A DNA stretch of 64,000 nt. Source: Entoloma clypeatum. Taxonomy: Eukaryota; Basidiomycota; Agaricomycetes; Agaricales; Entolomataceae. The translations under genes and the position numbers were made by a program. The stretch spans positions 3,906,001-3,970,000 of the forward strand of contig OY751487.1 of assembly GCA_963565915.1 (NCBI GenBank). The letters are read 5' to 3'. How positions within the stretch are numbered: position 1 is the stretch's first letter; each line of letters opens with the position of its first letter. This document shows positions 8,640 through 22,448 of the stretch, piece after piece. Under the pieces are notes generated by a model that was not told where the DNA came from, did not search any database, and was given only the letters and a program-made list of their open reading frames with translations.

Positions 8640-11600
8640 ATGGCAACTCCTGCTGGGGAACCAAGTGCTTCATCAGAGGCGTTGCCGCACCAGCCGCACT
8701 CGCCGACTCCGCTCCCCCCAAAGCCGACTGCTTCGTCGTACAAGCCGCCATCGAGGAAGCCCCGGCAGCGCAGACAGGCTCAAAAGGAGGATCATCACCC
8801 CCCAACCCCTCGTACGTCTCTCTCTATCGCTTAGCACCATGGCCCTCATCATCTCCCACAGCCCAGCACTATTCCCCCCGCCCTCACCCCGTTTACCACC
8901 ACACCCCCTACCACATCATGAATCCATCCTATGCCTCCCCATATCAGCACTACTCCCCGCCACCCCCTAATCCACCGCCCCAGCCCCAGTACTACCCTCT
9001 TCAGTACTCCCACCATCCACACCCCCACGCGTATGCCACCTACCAGTACTCCCCGATGGTCATGTACCCGTCCCATCGTCCCCACCTACCCCCCGAACCG
9101 TCCCAGAGCGCTCCATCTCCCCAAATCCCATATGCCGCACCAGCGAAGCGCAAGCGCAAGTCCGCGGGAGGCGACAAGTCGGACGAAGACACCCCCGCAT
9201 CAGGAAGCGACATGGCTCGCACCCCCGCTCCTCAACCTGTGACTGATCCGAAGAAGCGCACAAAAACTGTATGGAATTACCACAATTATCGCCCAAGTTA
9301 ACTGACGTGCTGCTTTCTAGCAACGAGCTTGTGACTCATGTCGGAGCCGGAAAATTCGCTGTGATGTCCTTCAAGACACGGTACATATCTAACGCCCCAC
9401 AGGTGCCCTCCCTAATCTTATTTCTTTCTTTGATACAAGGAACCGCCTTTCTGCCAGCATTGCAAGCAGTATGGCTTTGAATGCACGTTCCATCTCCCCA
9501 TCACCGAAACTCGTTTCAAGAAAAAGAAACTTGAGGAAGAGGCCGCAGAGAGGGAGGTTGTTAAACCTTCCGCACCGACTGACACTCAGTCCAGTGTTTA
9601 TGGTATTTGATCTAACTACGCTCCGCTCATGCAGAGGCTTACACGCTCTTTGAGGTCCTACTTCCCCTGCTTATCTCCTCCATTCCCAAGCCACAATATC
9701 CTCTCGAATCTACGAAAATTATGATTTGAGGTATCATCATACCTTCCAAGTCGCAAAGTCAGGCGATGGCCTGATTACAGTACAAAAGCCCTCCATGGAG
9801 GACCAGCAACAGGCTCACCCGAAGCCAGTAGACCTCCGTATCGAACGGCATGTCATTGAACAGCTGGTCAACTCGTATTTCGCGAACGTAGCGCCAATGC
9901 TGCCAGTCGTCACCAAGTCCGAATTTCTGGCGAAGCCAAATCCTCCCCCTATGTTGTTATATTCAATATGTCTTGTCGCTGCGGCGAGAAGGGAGGTGCC
10001 ACAGGCTATCTTTGATTCCATCCGATTCGCTGTGAATAATGTCATCAAGGCTGAAGATGTACTCTCCACCGCTACAATCGCAAATTTACAGTCACTCTTG
10101 ATCCTGTGCATGACGGGCGACTGCCACTCGCAATTTGTTCCAAATGCATTGTCTGCCCTGTGGATCCGCTTGGGTACAGCTATCAGGATGGTTGGTAGAT
10201 TGTTACAATCCATGTTTTCCACCACTCATTTCTTGTGTAGGCACAGGACCTCGGCTTACACAGGGCCGAGTCGGTCAAGCAGAATATTGAATTAAGACGG
10301 AGACTATGGGGTGCTTGTTTAATCAGTGATCGATGGTTAGTTGAATTTGTCTCGTTCATGGCGCCGTTGATTCATGTTTTCATATCAGGACTAGTTTAGC
10401 CTATGGACATCCATATATGATTGATGTCCAGGACTGCGACGCACGTTTGCCATCCTCTGGAGATCTTGGTGATTTATACATGGACGAACTTGTCAGAATT
10501 AGTGTCGTCCTTGGCAAAGTCATCAAGACGATCTATAGGCACGCACCTTATGTCATTGTAGCTCCTTCTCTTCTGATGTGACCTTCAGCCCCTCTGGTCT
10601 CACGTTCACCACGGACGACATGCTATACGCTCTTTTCGCGGACATTGAGAACTGGAAAACAAATCTTCCAGACCATCTCAGGTTTCGCGGGCTGGACACG
10701 CCCCTGAATGCAGGTGCGTCTTCCGTACAGAACATCATTTCCGCCTAGGTTCAATCCATCATTTCTCAGGGCTCTTACATCTTCTATACTCCTGCGTGTG
10801 CATGATGTTCTGGCGTGTTTTCATGCGAATCAGTTATTCCTGCCCTGCCCATGTAAAGTTCAGGCTGACGATTGAAAAATGGACCGAACTAGTCAACATG
10901 ACTGGAGATGCCATAGATTGGTTAGACATGAATGAACAAGTATATGATGTGTGGCTCTTGGTTGCGTATGCGGCAGTTTCTTGTGCCTTGGTCCAGGTGA
11001 GTCACTCATCAATTCAAGTCTTAAAGCCTCTCATATGAAAAATGTTTCAGTATCACACATGGGCTCGACGCCAGGACGACGATGCCGCGTTGAAATTGCG
11101 TAAATTACGAGACACCGTGCGTCGATGGGAAGGTTCTATTTCGCCTGACCATATGTCAGCGAGGCGCAAGGCCAGTCTCCAATGTTTCATATAGACATCA
11201 GGCTGATTATATTTATCCTCGGGATTGCCAACAGACTGCGGAGATCATCGCGCTTCTTTATGAAGCGACTCAAGGACCACGATTTCCGCTGGAGCCGCCT
11301 GCGCTCAATCCGACAGGTGGGGTTATAGCTAAACCTCCCATTGGGCTCGACTACAAAAAAGATCCGGCAAGACCAGGTGGAGGCGTGTTTGTAGCACGTG
11401 GTCAAGTGGCGCAAGAAGAGAGTCTCAAAGATATCCCTCCAGGGGTGGTAATTAGCAGCACTTCCGAGTCTGGAGGTGATACAAGTGAAGGAACATTAGC
11501 CCCTGCCCCCCATTCTTCCATACCGTCAGCCGCTAGCGAACATGGCCGCACTTCCGTGCTATTTTCCTCCTCACCGTTCGCCCCGAGTGAGGCCGGTACG

Positions 11601-12077
11601 CCATCTCGGGCCCTCTATAATGCAAATGGGGCACCATCCGCTGTACGATCGACGGCGAATAATCCACAAACTACGACATCACAACCGACATCGCCAATGG
11701 TGAATTTTTCACCCATCGGACGGCGGCCAAGTAATTATATGAATGTGAACCCTGCGATGAATATGCATGGACAAGCCCCTGGAACTATCCAGGTGATGAA
11801 TGTATTAGATGGTGCCCAAAGTGGTGGTACCCTGCAGGAGTTTGCATTGGCGGATAACGGGTTGTTGGAGGGTATCCCAGGTGGCATGTTTGATTGGGGT
11901 GAGTCTTACGTCCATCGAGGAAGATAATTTCAACGGACTCTGTCATCAGGTCAATGGGACACCTTCTTCTCGCGTTTTGCGGGATCCAATGTGGCAGGTT
12001 CGGCAGAGTTACAGAGCTCATCTGAGCAACATGGCGATGCATTCCAACAACCGTCAACCCAACCATCTTCGTTATAG
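8640..12077 (+). CDS. Zn(II)2Cys6 transcription factor with fungal-specific regulatory domain
   Basis: Twelve exons (8640-8811, 8862-9268, 9321-9380, 9440-9602, 9655-10190, 10241-10335, 10389-10538, 10589-10713, 10770-10996, 11051-11170, 11235-11898, 11950-12077) add to 2,847 nt, exactly 948 residues plus stop. After a Pro/Tyr-rich N terminus, a binuclear zinc cluster spans about residues 197-228: CDSCRSRKIRC, then CQHCKQYGFEC, with the cluster split by an intron. A fungal transcription-factor regulatory domain follows at about residues 320-600, with blocks such as LYSICLVAAARREVPQ and ELRRRLWGACLISDRW. The tail is Ser/Pro-rich. It should be a nuclear DNA-binding activator or repressor; the XlnR-like group is the nearest I can suggest, and its targets are unknown. 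Two introns appear to start GC rather than GT. Confidence 0.9.
10539..10588 (+). other. GC-AG intron in the Zn2Cys6 gene
   Basis: The reading TIY-S-PSGL needs a junction between ..tatag and c.ccc.tct. The intron then starts GCACGC and ends TTCAG, 50 bp. The nearby GT at 10551 gives the wrong phase for the well-conserved downstream frame. Confidence 0.6.
11171..11234 (+). other. Second likely GC-AG intron in the Zn2Cys6 gene
   Basis: The frame ...MSARRK must join TAEIIALLYEAT. The only in-phase junction I find begins GCCAGT and ends AACAG (64 bp). No GT donor nearby keeps the phase. Confidence 0.5.
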
Positions 12078-12335
12078 CTGATTATCATAAACAGACCATA
12101 TTCCACATCTCTGCATATATTTCTTGCTTTTCGTCGCTGCCTAGGACTGGCCTGTTGTATTTCATCTTTTTAAAACGCTTCATTATTCGTACAACGATAG
12201 TAACATGTTAATCGTATTTGTCGCCTGGCCCATGATCACTAACAAGACTTTTCCAACTGATCAATCTCATACTTATACTTATCCTGACTCTACTTATACC
12301 TGCGAATCGTCTTCGACACATAAAGAGCTTTCAGC

Positions 12336-15300
12336 ATGCAACGTCTTTTTGCAAAGGCCTCAAAACCGTTCACCCTCCCTAAATCACTGGTCGAACTCGG
12401 TGCCAACTCTACACCACCATGGAGACAAAGCACTCCACTCACTGCAGTTGCTGGAATCCAGCCAAATGTTGGACCTTCCCCTCAGCCCAAACAAATTGTT
12501 CCCCCTCTCCTCAATCCATGTCCACACGACCACTTGGCCCTCGCTGTATCCGATTCCGGACTCCTAATCAGACGACATATCGCTGGCGAGACAACATCAC
12601 ATGTCCACGTTGCATGGGGAAAGACTGTGAAGGTTGAAGAGGTTGTGGAGGGTGTTCAGACCAGCGGTATAGCTTGGGATGATGCTGTCGTTGTGTATGG
12701 CATCATTGGTATCCTGGAATTGTTCTCTGGTACATTCCGTTTCTAATCCATTACCTACCCAATGATTGATCGACCTTAAGGCTCTCATCTCCTTGTAATC
12801 ACTTCCAGGACAGAAGTTGGAAACGGTATGCCTATTTGTAAAGAGTGGGACAACGCCATTTGCTAAAGCTATGAAAAGTCATCGACAGAGCTCATACCAT
12901 CTATGGCGTGCAAGGCGTTACGGCTATACCCCTCGTTGAAGAACAGGCCAGAATAACGTTGAACATGCTCGCGTCGCGAAATGCGCAACTTTTTCGCCCC
13001 TCCCTTCTTCCAGTCTCTCCACAGGATCCAGAAACTGAAGACGACGATTACGTTTCTGACGCTTCCAGAGGTCCCAGAGTGCGATTCTCAACTGGCGGTG
13101 ACCAAGTCAGATTTATGACTCCGAGAACGGCGTCTTTCAAGGACCAGGACCTCGACCAATCGCGCTTGGGTATTCCACGATCTTCCTCTCCTCTGTCATT
13201 CTGCTCGGACGCCTCCGTTCCATCGTCTGAACTATCCACTGCACGTGCATCTGTCGCGAAAGCCTTGGCGACAAGATTGTCTTTTTGGACCAGAACGTCC
13301 AAACGGACATCCAAGGCTTCCCCGCCGGAGCAGACAATGGCTGGATCTGTACAATTTGATGGAACACAGTCTGAGACGCAAGCCCAAGATTCGTTGGACG
13401 AACTGACCCCAGACACGAAGGAAGAACCTGCGGCAGTCCTGAGCAGTATATTAGCTGCAACTGCCCCTCCTCCACCTTCGGTCGAGGAACGGCACTCCGA
13501 GATGGAAGAGAAGATTATCCGGGAATGTATTCGGGAATATACAAAGGGTGGAATGTATTTTGCATACAACTTTGGTAACTATTCGTTGACCCTCAGTCCT
13601 ACATTTCACCTTTGAAATTTATCACACTGCCAGACATAACGCGTTCGTTGCAACACAAACAAGATCAAATCATCAAAGCACAGAAACAACATGCCCTGCT
13701 GGCCGATCTCGATGCTTTACCAAGTCCTGAGGCGAACTTGTCAGTGGAAGGCACGAAGACGAGTTCGACGAGTGAACCCAATCCCTCATCCCCTCTGTGG
13801 CGCCGGGTCGACAGGAGATTTTGGTGGAATGAATGGCTGCTAAAACCATTCCTGGATGCGGGGGTAAGTGATATCCGACAGTCTGCGTTGATCCTCATTA
13901 ATCCGATTACATCCATGAAACCAGTTGCATTCATATGTCTTACCTGTGATGCAAGGTTACTGCCAGACATCACGTTTTGTCATTCCTCCCGACCCGCTCA
14001 CAAACGACGAAGAAATCTTGGTCGACTATGCCATTATATCACGACGTTCGCGGTACAGGGCTGGTTTGCGATATCAGCGACGCGGCATAGACAGCGATGC
14101 AAATGTGGCGAACTTTGTTGAGACGGAAACTATGATGCGGGTCGAGGTACATCCGTTCTCGCATTCTTCTCCTCTTCCAACATTTGAACCAGGACTTTTC
14201 ACTAGCGACTGGGCGTCGAAAATATCTTTGCCTTTGTCCAAATCCGAGGCTCGAGTTTGTCTCTTCTGTGTCGAAGAGCCAATCGCATTTTGCTGATGAC
14301 CCACAGTCCCACTCTTTTGGACACAAACCGGATATGGTCTAAAGCCGCCGCCGGTTCTCGCACTCGACAGAACTCACGCGCAGAATTTGGATGCTTTAAA
14401 GCGGCATTTCCAGAGGACAGTCCCGTTATATGGACCCCATGTCGGCTCTTCATCCTTTATTTGACGTTAGGAAGAATGGCTTATGGCTTATTTTCTAGAC
14501 CGTCATAAATCTCGCTGAACAGCATGGCAAAGAAGGGGCAATTACTCAAAACTACAGGGAGTATATGCAAGCATTGGATTCACCAGATGCGCAGTAAAGG
14601 TTTCGTTTTTTTAAAGGCATTATTCAATTGCTGAGACAGTTTTAGGTATCATGAATATGACTTCCACTCAGAGACCAAGGGAATGAAGTGAATCCAACCA
14701 TGCCAACCACTCTGCATACTTGTTTACCTCATGGCAGGTATGAGAATATTTCGAAGCTGATTGAGGCGATGGAGAAGACGTTTGATACGCAAGGGTAACG
14801 CTCTCAGGTGCTTGCTCGGTCAGCGCGGTTGCCGACGGGTTGACAGATACCTCTGGATATCCGACAACACGATCATGTCACAGCAAAAAGGGGTGTTCCG
14901 CGTCAATTGCATTGATTGTTTGGATAGGACAAACGTTGTTCAGGTCATGGTTTTCGATGATCTGGCTGTCTTCTGCGAATTGATATCTAGACGCTTTGGT
15001 AGTCCGCGTTTGCTCGTTACGTGTTGAACAAGCAGCTGGGTGCTGTGGCTCTGCACAACCCTCAAAGCGAGGGCAGGGCGGCGACTGATATCGTCGTCAA
15101 TGATGGTGGGGCTATTTGAGGATACAGCGAGCACATTGACTTATATGATGATAGTTTGGGCGAATAACGGCGATGCAATCAGTCGGGCTTAGTGAGTCTC
15201 CATTCTTATGTGCTGTCCCGGTCCGACAAATGTCGTCAGTGCGGGAACCTCTGCGCTCAAGGTGTGTATGCGGATTGCAATCCATTTGACAACATTGTTG

Positions 15301-16717
15301 ACTGTATTAGGGTGATTTTACTAGGTATTCCTTTGTTGCGCCGACCGGTTTAGAAAAAATATCTGAAATGCCCTTCATAGAACGGGCAAACGTGATTTGA
15401 GTGGGATGCTCAATGATGGTGTGAATTCTCTGGCCAGGTAAAGTGCTTTTATGCCCTGCATGGACCGGTGTTTGTAATGGCATTTTGCGTGCGTAGAATG
15501 TATACATCGACGTTCAGTGACTGGTTTTCGCAGGCAGTGATTGATTTTATGCTTGGGAACCGGACGATCACGGTGTTTTCAGAATTTCTCTTGAAGCTTC
15601 AGTCGACAGACCCACGAGACTTGATACGTTTGTCAAAAATCCGGGCGGAGGCTATCGCAACATCTGTATCGCGGGTGCTACCTGAAGGGGAGCGGCTGCT
15701 TTCGGGATGGACTTTGTTTGCGCCAGAGAAGCTGAACATGAAGATTGGTGACAAATTTGAGGAGAAGGTGCTGTTACTGGTAGGTGGAGGAACTTTTACC
15801 ATGAGGACAACCAATGCTGAATGGCGCGAAATTCAGAGCGCCAGAGCATTGTACATAATTGTAAGTCCATTGTCATTGTCATTTCGTGTATCAAACGTCA
15901 CCCGCGAACTTGCCAGAGTTACGATTATACGCTAGAAAAGGTCAAGATTTATACGCGCGTTCCTCTCGGAGACATTGTAAGAATTGAGAAAGGTGAAGCA
16001 TTGTCACGTTTTGTTTGGGATGGGGTAATACTGAACGGACAACCAGGGGCGTATATCCTCTCGCCTCTCGAAGAGGCCAGTCGCGACCCGACGCAGAACG
16101 CAGGATTCGTCGTAACATGGCACAACGCCAACCAAACGACGCGCGCAACGAGTTATTCGGTCCGCAACAGTCTGACAGACGGGGCTGCCAACGGAACAAG
16201 CGCTGTTTCGGATTGGACCAGGCGGTTACCAGGGAACATGATGCCAGCGGGAGGATCAGCTTCTGTGCAGCAACTGACCCGGAGTCTCACGCGGGGGGCA
16301 GAAGCGAAGATGCCTGTGCTTTCGAATATATGGAAGAATGCAGGACTCGCGACAAAGGGGGAGACGACGTTTGGAGCGTTCAAAGTGCTGCCGATTGATC
16401 CGGCGCGAGTGGGGATGGTGTCGTCAGGGTCAGGGTCGAGTGGTGAGGTGGAATATATGGAAGCGGCGGATGAGCTAAGTGGGGCGGGGAATTGTCAGGA
16501 GGCGGTCGAGATGATTGTTGAGTGTATCAGGAAGGCATGCGAGGATGTGGGAGGTGGGAAGGGGGAGTATATCGTCGAAGGGGATATTGTTAGGTGAGTG
16601 GAGAAGCCTACGTGGAATGTGTCTTATTATTTTACAGTCTTGTGGAAGCTGAACGGATGACGAGTGTGTATGCCAAGATGGAGTATAATGTGAAGCGGTT
16701 ATTATGGTTGGGTGGTT

Positions 16718-16719
<2 letters not shown>
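12336..16719 (+). CDS. SAC-domain phosphoinositide phosphatase with hSac2 domain (INPP5F-like)
   Basis: About 20 exons keep phase from ATG 12336 to TGA 16717-16719, roughly 1,050 residues. The N-terminal SAC domain includes [35 protein letters not shown], a [15 protein letters not shown] block, [15 protein letters not shown] and the catalytic P-loop [12 protein letters not shown] (C-x5-R-T), coded at about 14900-14935. After [28 protein letters not shown] comes a region fitting the hSac2 domain ([20 protein letters not shown], then [20 protein letters not shown]). Proteins of this build remove phosphates from phosphoinositides on endosomal or plasma membranes; the exact substrate here is inferred. 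A large Ser/Pro-rich insertion (about 13000-13480) lies within the SAC domain. The next gene follows head-to-tail after 136 bp. Confidence 0.88.

Positions 16720-16756
<37 letters not shown>
16720..16756 (+). repeat. (AGT)12 trinucleotide microsatellite
   Basis: A perfect run of about 37 bp begins directly after the stop of the SAC phosphatase gene and ends about 100 bp before the start of the LIM gene, so it lies in the 3' UTR of one and the promoter region of the other. It creates a spurious poly-valine frame. Confidence 0.95.
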
Positions 16757-16855
16757 CGTCATGCAGGGTCGTCGTTAGGATACACATCGGTTTTATTCAT
16801 ACTTCACTCAACGCTGGTCGTCCCCCACCACCCTCGTTGCCCACCGCCCCCCCCC

Positions 16856-19702
16856 ATGGCCGTCCCGCTCCTCGCCCCCGACGCGCCCGGCCGCGTATCC
16901 CAGGCCCTCCCCGTCGTCAAGTGCTCCAACTGCACCCTCCCCGTCCCGCTCAACCAGCTCTCTCATCACGTCTGCCCCTCCTTCCCCGGCCCTGCCTCAA
17001 CCCCACCGCCCGCCCTCCTCCACCGCCCTCCTCCACCTCCCTTCCGTGCTCCTCCAAACGACGCCAAGCACCTGCGCATCGCGACCCCGCCCGCCCCAGA
17101 TCGACTCAAAATCAACACTGCTTTCGCCCCTCCACAGCGATCCAGTCCCCTAGCCGAAAGGAATAACGCTGCCTTCCCTCAGCTCCCCTCACCCACCAAC
17201 GGCCCCTTGTCGCGACGCCCACCGCCCCCACGTCCCCGCGCTTTCTCGAATGCAAGCGACGCTAGCTCCCCCGCCCCTCACCAGTCGCCTCTCCGGCCCC
17301 CTCCTCCCCTCTCTCCCGACCCTCGTTACCGTGCATCCTCGAACGCCAGTCCTACCCACAGAAACGATTCCTTTTCTCCTGCCCCCTACGCTCGCGTCCC
17401 TTCCCGAAGCGCCACCACTCCCGTTCCTGGCTCCCTGCCTCCCGGTACATCCTCCAGTCCGAACACCCCTTCTCGACGTCAGCCCTACGACGCAAATCCC
17501 CGCTTTGATGCCCGGACTCCCCTTCCTGCAGATCCCATTCCGTTTTTGCCGGAACGTGACATCGATACCAAGACTGGCGGCGAAGCAGGCATGGCTGGCG
17601 TTGGAAGAAGGGGCTTCGCCGCCGCCGCTCGCGCCGCCATGCTTGCCTCATCCGTCAACCGGCCCCGCGATCAAGACGGCCCCTCAATGTATCTCGACAT
17701 AAATCTCCCACCTCGCTGTAAGCCTTTTCTGTCAATCTGTCAGCTAATCTCATCCTTATCATGTGCAAAAAACAAACAAAAGTAGCCATCGAGACTCCTC
17801 CACTTTCTGCAGGGTCGGGTTACTCTTCTTCCCCCAATCTATCTCCTTTCCCTCACTCTCCCACTGGTCCACCACAGCCACGATCGCCGGACCGGTATGG
17901 CTCGAAACCTTCTTCCCTTCAAGAATCACCAGCCTCCGCCAATAACCCTTCTGGCATCATGAATACTCACACTTCTCCCACTTCTCGAACCAAGCCTTAT
18001 CTTAGGAATGATGCTCCAGCTACCCATGACTTCGAGTCTTTGCCACCCCACATCTCAACCAAGATCGAAACCCCTTCAACAGCCAAGCAACCTTCGCCAA
18101 GGTCGCCAGCTCGCGAGTCTGAATCCCTGTACAGTGCCTCTATCTACAGCATGGCCCTCTTCGGCCGTTCAGACAGCACCAGCACCACCACATCTCGCAA
18201 CAAAAAGGACAGGGCTAGACGACCTCTCACGCCTCCTTCGGAGTCCGACTCTGACCTTGGCCTCGCTTACGCTGATTCAACTACTGATACAGAGGACGGT
18301 CAAGATGCAGTGAAAACTAGAAAAGTCAACCCACCTCCGCCTCTTCCTCTCAATTCCATCCTTCGCTCTGATTCTACTGTCACCACCGGTCACATCCGCT
18401 TTCCCTCCGACTCTGACCGCAGCGACCGCAGCGCCATCCGCATATTTCCTCCTGGCACCGCACACAAGCGGGATGCGTCCATCTCGTCTGCATCTAGCGC
18501 AGGCAGCAACCATGCTGCCGTGATTGCACAGGCACTCGGATTGTCCCAGAGGCCGCCCACCGAGTATGGTCGCTTGGGAGGACCCGGAACGGGCAGAGGC
18601 GGCGGGAGGCTCGGGAGGAGTGGCAGTGGCAGCAGCAGCAGTGGGAAAAGCGCATATTCCCGTCGAGGGTCAGAAGGTACCACGGGAGTGGGCCTCGGCA
18701 GCATGGAGAAGGAGACGGAGACCCTTCTCGAGGATGTGGCTGCGGGTCCGTTACCGGGGGAAGACCGAAGGCGGGGGTTGTCCAAGAGCAAGTCGGCGGG
18801 AAAGCAGAGAACGTTTGAAGCGAGTGAGGATGGGTCGGCGAGTGAGGATGCGACTAAGAGTTCTGGTGTTGGGAAGACAGGGGCGCATCGTAGCAACACT
18901 GTTCAAGGGGTTCCTGCGTCTGAGCCAAAGTCACCCAAAATGCCCATTCGGGCTAGAACGAGTACCGCAAGGAGTGCTGATGTCAAGGAGGGCAAGGTGA
19001 AGAAGGAGAGAGTCTGCTTGAAGTGCAGAACAATGATTGAGAATGGCCGGTGGGTTCGCGTTGACAGTGGCAATGGCGGAGTCTTGTGTGAGAATTGCTG
19101 GAAGAACATGTACTTGCCCAAGGTGAAATCAGTCCTTCTGTTTCCTGACAATCCTTGTGACCGAATACCTAGTGTCGTCGCTGCAACTTACCGATAGAAA
19201 AACAGGCTGTCTCCTCATCAGATGGTCAGTTGAAAGGCAAATACCATCGGGAATGCTTCAATTGTCATGTGTGCCATGTACGCCTTTTTTTTGGTTGCTT
19301 TTTCTGCGTTATCCTAATGTTTGACCATCCCAGAAACCATTCCCCGACAAGTCATTTTATGTATTCGATGGAAGACCTCTATGCGCTTATCATTACCACG
19401 AGGCCAACAACTCTCTATGTGCTGCTGCACGCTGTGGCCAGCCCATCGAAGGTCCCTGTGCCGTTTCGCACGCGGGAGATCGATACCATCCGGAACACAT
19501 GACCTGTGAGCACCCCGGGGACCCGCCATGCAGGGTGCGCTTGGAAGAGTATTGGGAGGTTGACGGGAGAATGCTGTGTGAACGGCATGCCCGCGGTAGG
19601 AAGAACAGTTATGGTGAAGACGAAGATGAGGGGCAATGGATGCAGAGTTCGAAAGCGAGGAAGAGGGTGACGAGGTTTATCGATTTGAGTGAGCTGCATT
19701 GA
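16856..19702 (+). CDS. LIM-domain protein with long Pro/Ser-rich N terminus (paxillin/Pxl1-like)
   Basis: Four exons (16856-17717, 17786-19122, 19206-19277, 19334-19702) give 879 residues. The first 690 residues are Pro/Ser/Arg-rich, of low complexity, with an early CSNC...H..C mini-motif. Two tandem LIM zinc fingers fill the C terminus: CLKC...CENC from about residue 698 continuing as YHRECFNCHVC...PLCAYHYH, then CAAARCGQPIEG...YHPEHMTC...CERH. LIM domains bind other proteins, and fungal proteins of this build (S. pombe and yeast Pxl1) act at the actomyosin ring and sites of polarised growth; that role is inferred. The start chosen is the first ATG not preceded by the microsatellite; an upstream in-frame reading through (GTA)n is not credible. 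Confidence 0.8.
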
Positions 19703-20118
19703 TTTTCTTTTTTTGGGCTTGGGTGGATCGTCCTCTTTTAATCCTTGGCGCTTCATGATATTTATTTGAAACCATTGACCTACAAACTTCTAATTCTCGA
19801 CTACTGACAATTAGTTATCGTCCCCTCCTTTATATTTATGCGGCAATGGGCCCGACAGCTGGGTCACCAACTTTATATACCCTTTATACGTAGTTTGACC
19901 TCGACTCTTGACAACGCTCCTTACGTCCTTCTGCATGTACATCATCTCTTTGAATTTTTATTGTTGTTGGGTACTAACTAACCTACTAGTAGTCTAAGAG
20001 GTGGGAAGCAGAAACACTAGTTACGCCTTGCTCTCTATCAGTGCTCGATCTGCCAGAAACTTAAGTCAACTGTAATATTTCAGGTTGATCCTGTTTACCC
20101 AAAAGAAGGTCATGTATA
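19703..20118. other. Convergent intergenic region
   Basis: 416 bp between the stop of the LIM gene and the stop of PRE2. AT-rich 3' flanks; no gene or RNA seen. Confidence 0.6.
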
Positions 20119-21371
<1,253 letters not shown>

Positions 21372-21660
21372 GGCGGAAGGTGATAAGGACGAAGGCTGAC
21401 GCGGCCGCGTCACGGAGAGTGCTCATGTTTGAGCCAAAGGGCGTTGTCAATAGAAATACATTCAGTGTTAACAAACGACACTTCATCTGGTCTAGCCAGA
21501 GATTGCCTCGATAGGCTTGCTGTGCGCATTACTATTGCGCAAAGGAGTGGTTTTGCGTTGACAGGCTACCGAGAACACAAGTACCTACTTATTTCACTAC
21601 TTGTTTGGTTCTGTCGCTGCTGCCAAGCAAGCATTCCCACAAGAAACTTGCTGAGTTCCT

Positions 21661-21669
21661 CTTGCCACC
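21661..21669 (-). promoter_or_regulatory. PACE-like element upstream of PRE2
   Basis: The minus strand reads GGTGGCAAG, matching 8 of 9 bases of the yeast proteasome-associated control element GGTGGCAAA, about 290 bp upstream of the PRE2 start. Whether this species has an Rpn4-like factor is unknown, so the match may be chance. Confidence 0.3.
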
Positions 21670-21732
21670 AACGACCAAGGATCAAGACGTGAGGTCACCC
21701 GCTCTACCCATTCAAAATCAAAAGCATCCCTA

Positions 21733-22265
21733 ATGGCAGACGAGTCCCGTGGAAAAGCTTGGCCACTTGCTGATGCAGATCTCACCAATTCGGTACGAGA
21801 CTTGATTAATCTCTCCCTAGTTAGTTATCGAATACACTTAGATTCTCGAATTGGTGCAGCAGGCCGGCCAATACAAGCAGCTGAAGAAGGGTGCCAACGA
21901 AGGTCTGTCCCTTCGCCGGCCCACAAATCACCAGAATGACTTCCCTCATTGCAGCGACCAAAACACTGAACCGTGGTATCGCAGAATTCATTGTTCTGAC
22001 CGCGGACACTGAGCCTATCGAGATTCTGCTTCATCTTCCTCTTTTATGCGAGGAAAAGGTATGTCAATTCTCTGTATCTGTCCGCACAACTTTGATTTTG
22101 TGGTAGAACGTGCCTTACATATTCGTTCCATCCAAGGCCGCGCTTGGTCGTGCTTGCAACGTTTCGAGAGCTGTGATTTCTGCCAGTGTTACGACGGGTG
22201 AATCCAAGGAGCTTTCGAGTCAGATTACCACCATTAAGCATGCGATCGAGAAGCTCATGTATTAG
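21733..22265 (+). CDS. SNU13: 15.5-kDa snoRNP/U4 snRNP protein Snu13
   Basis: Four exons (21733-21792, 21842-21902, 21955-22058, 22107-22265) give 127 residues, the usual length of Snu13/NHP2L1. The L7Ae-family fold is clear: [20 protein letters not shown], the RNA-binding [20 protein letters not shown], then [20 protein letters not shown] and a C-terminal helix. It binds kink-turns in box C/D snoRNAs and U4 snRNA, so it serves rRNA methylation and pre-mRNA splicing in the nucleus. It is divergent from PRE2 with 361 bp between starts. Confidence 0.96.
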
Positions 22266-22448
22266 TTAGATATATTACTGTCCACGTGACCTGGTTACCT
22301 TCCTCCGAGCCCCCGCTCCCGCTCGTCGTCCCGTTTCCTTCAACCGTTTCCCCGTCATTCCCCTTTTGCCCTCGCTGACCTATCCGCCCTGGGGAAAAAG
22401 TTATAAATTTCAATTCGACGCCTCCACGTCGTCCCCCCTTCGCTCATT

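Noticed and set aside
16712..17785. Long frame starting with a poly-valine stretch
   Set aside because: The valines are the (AGT)n microsatellite read in frame. The credible LIM-protein start is ATG 16856.
21372..21413. N-terminal extension of PRE2
   Set aside because: The upstream in-frame start codon is GTG. MNTFADRFS at 21371 fits the family propeptide better.
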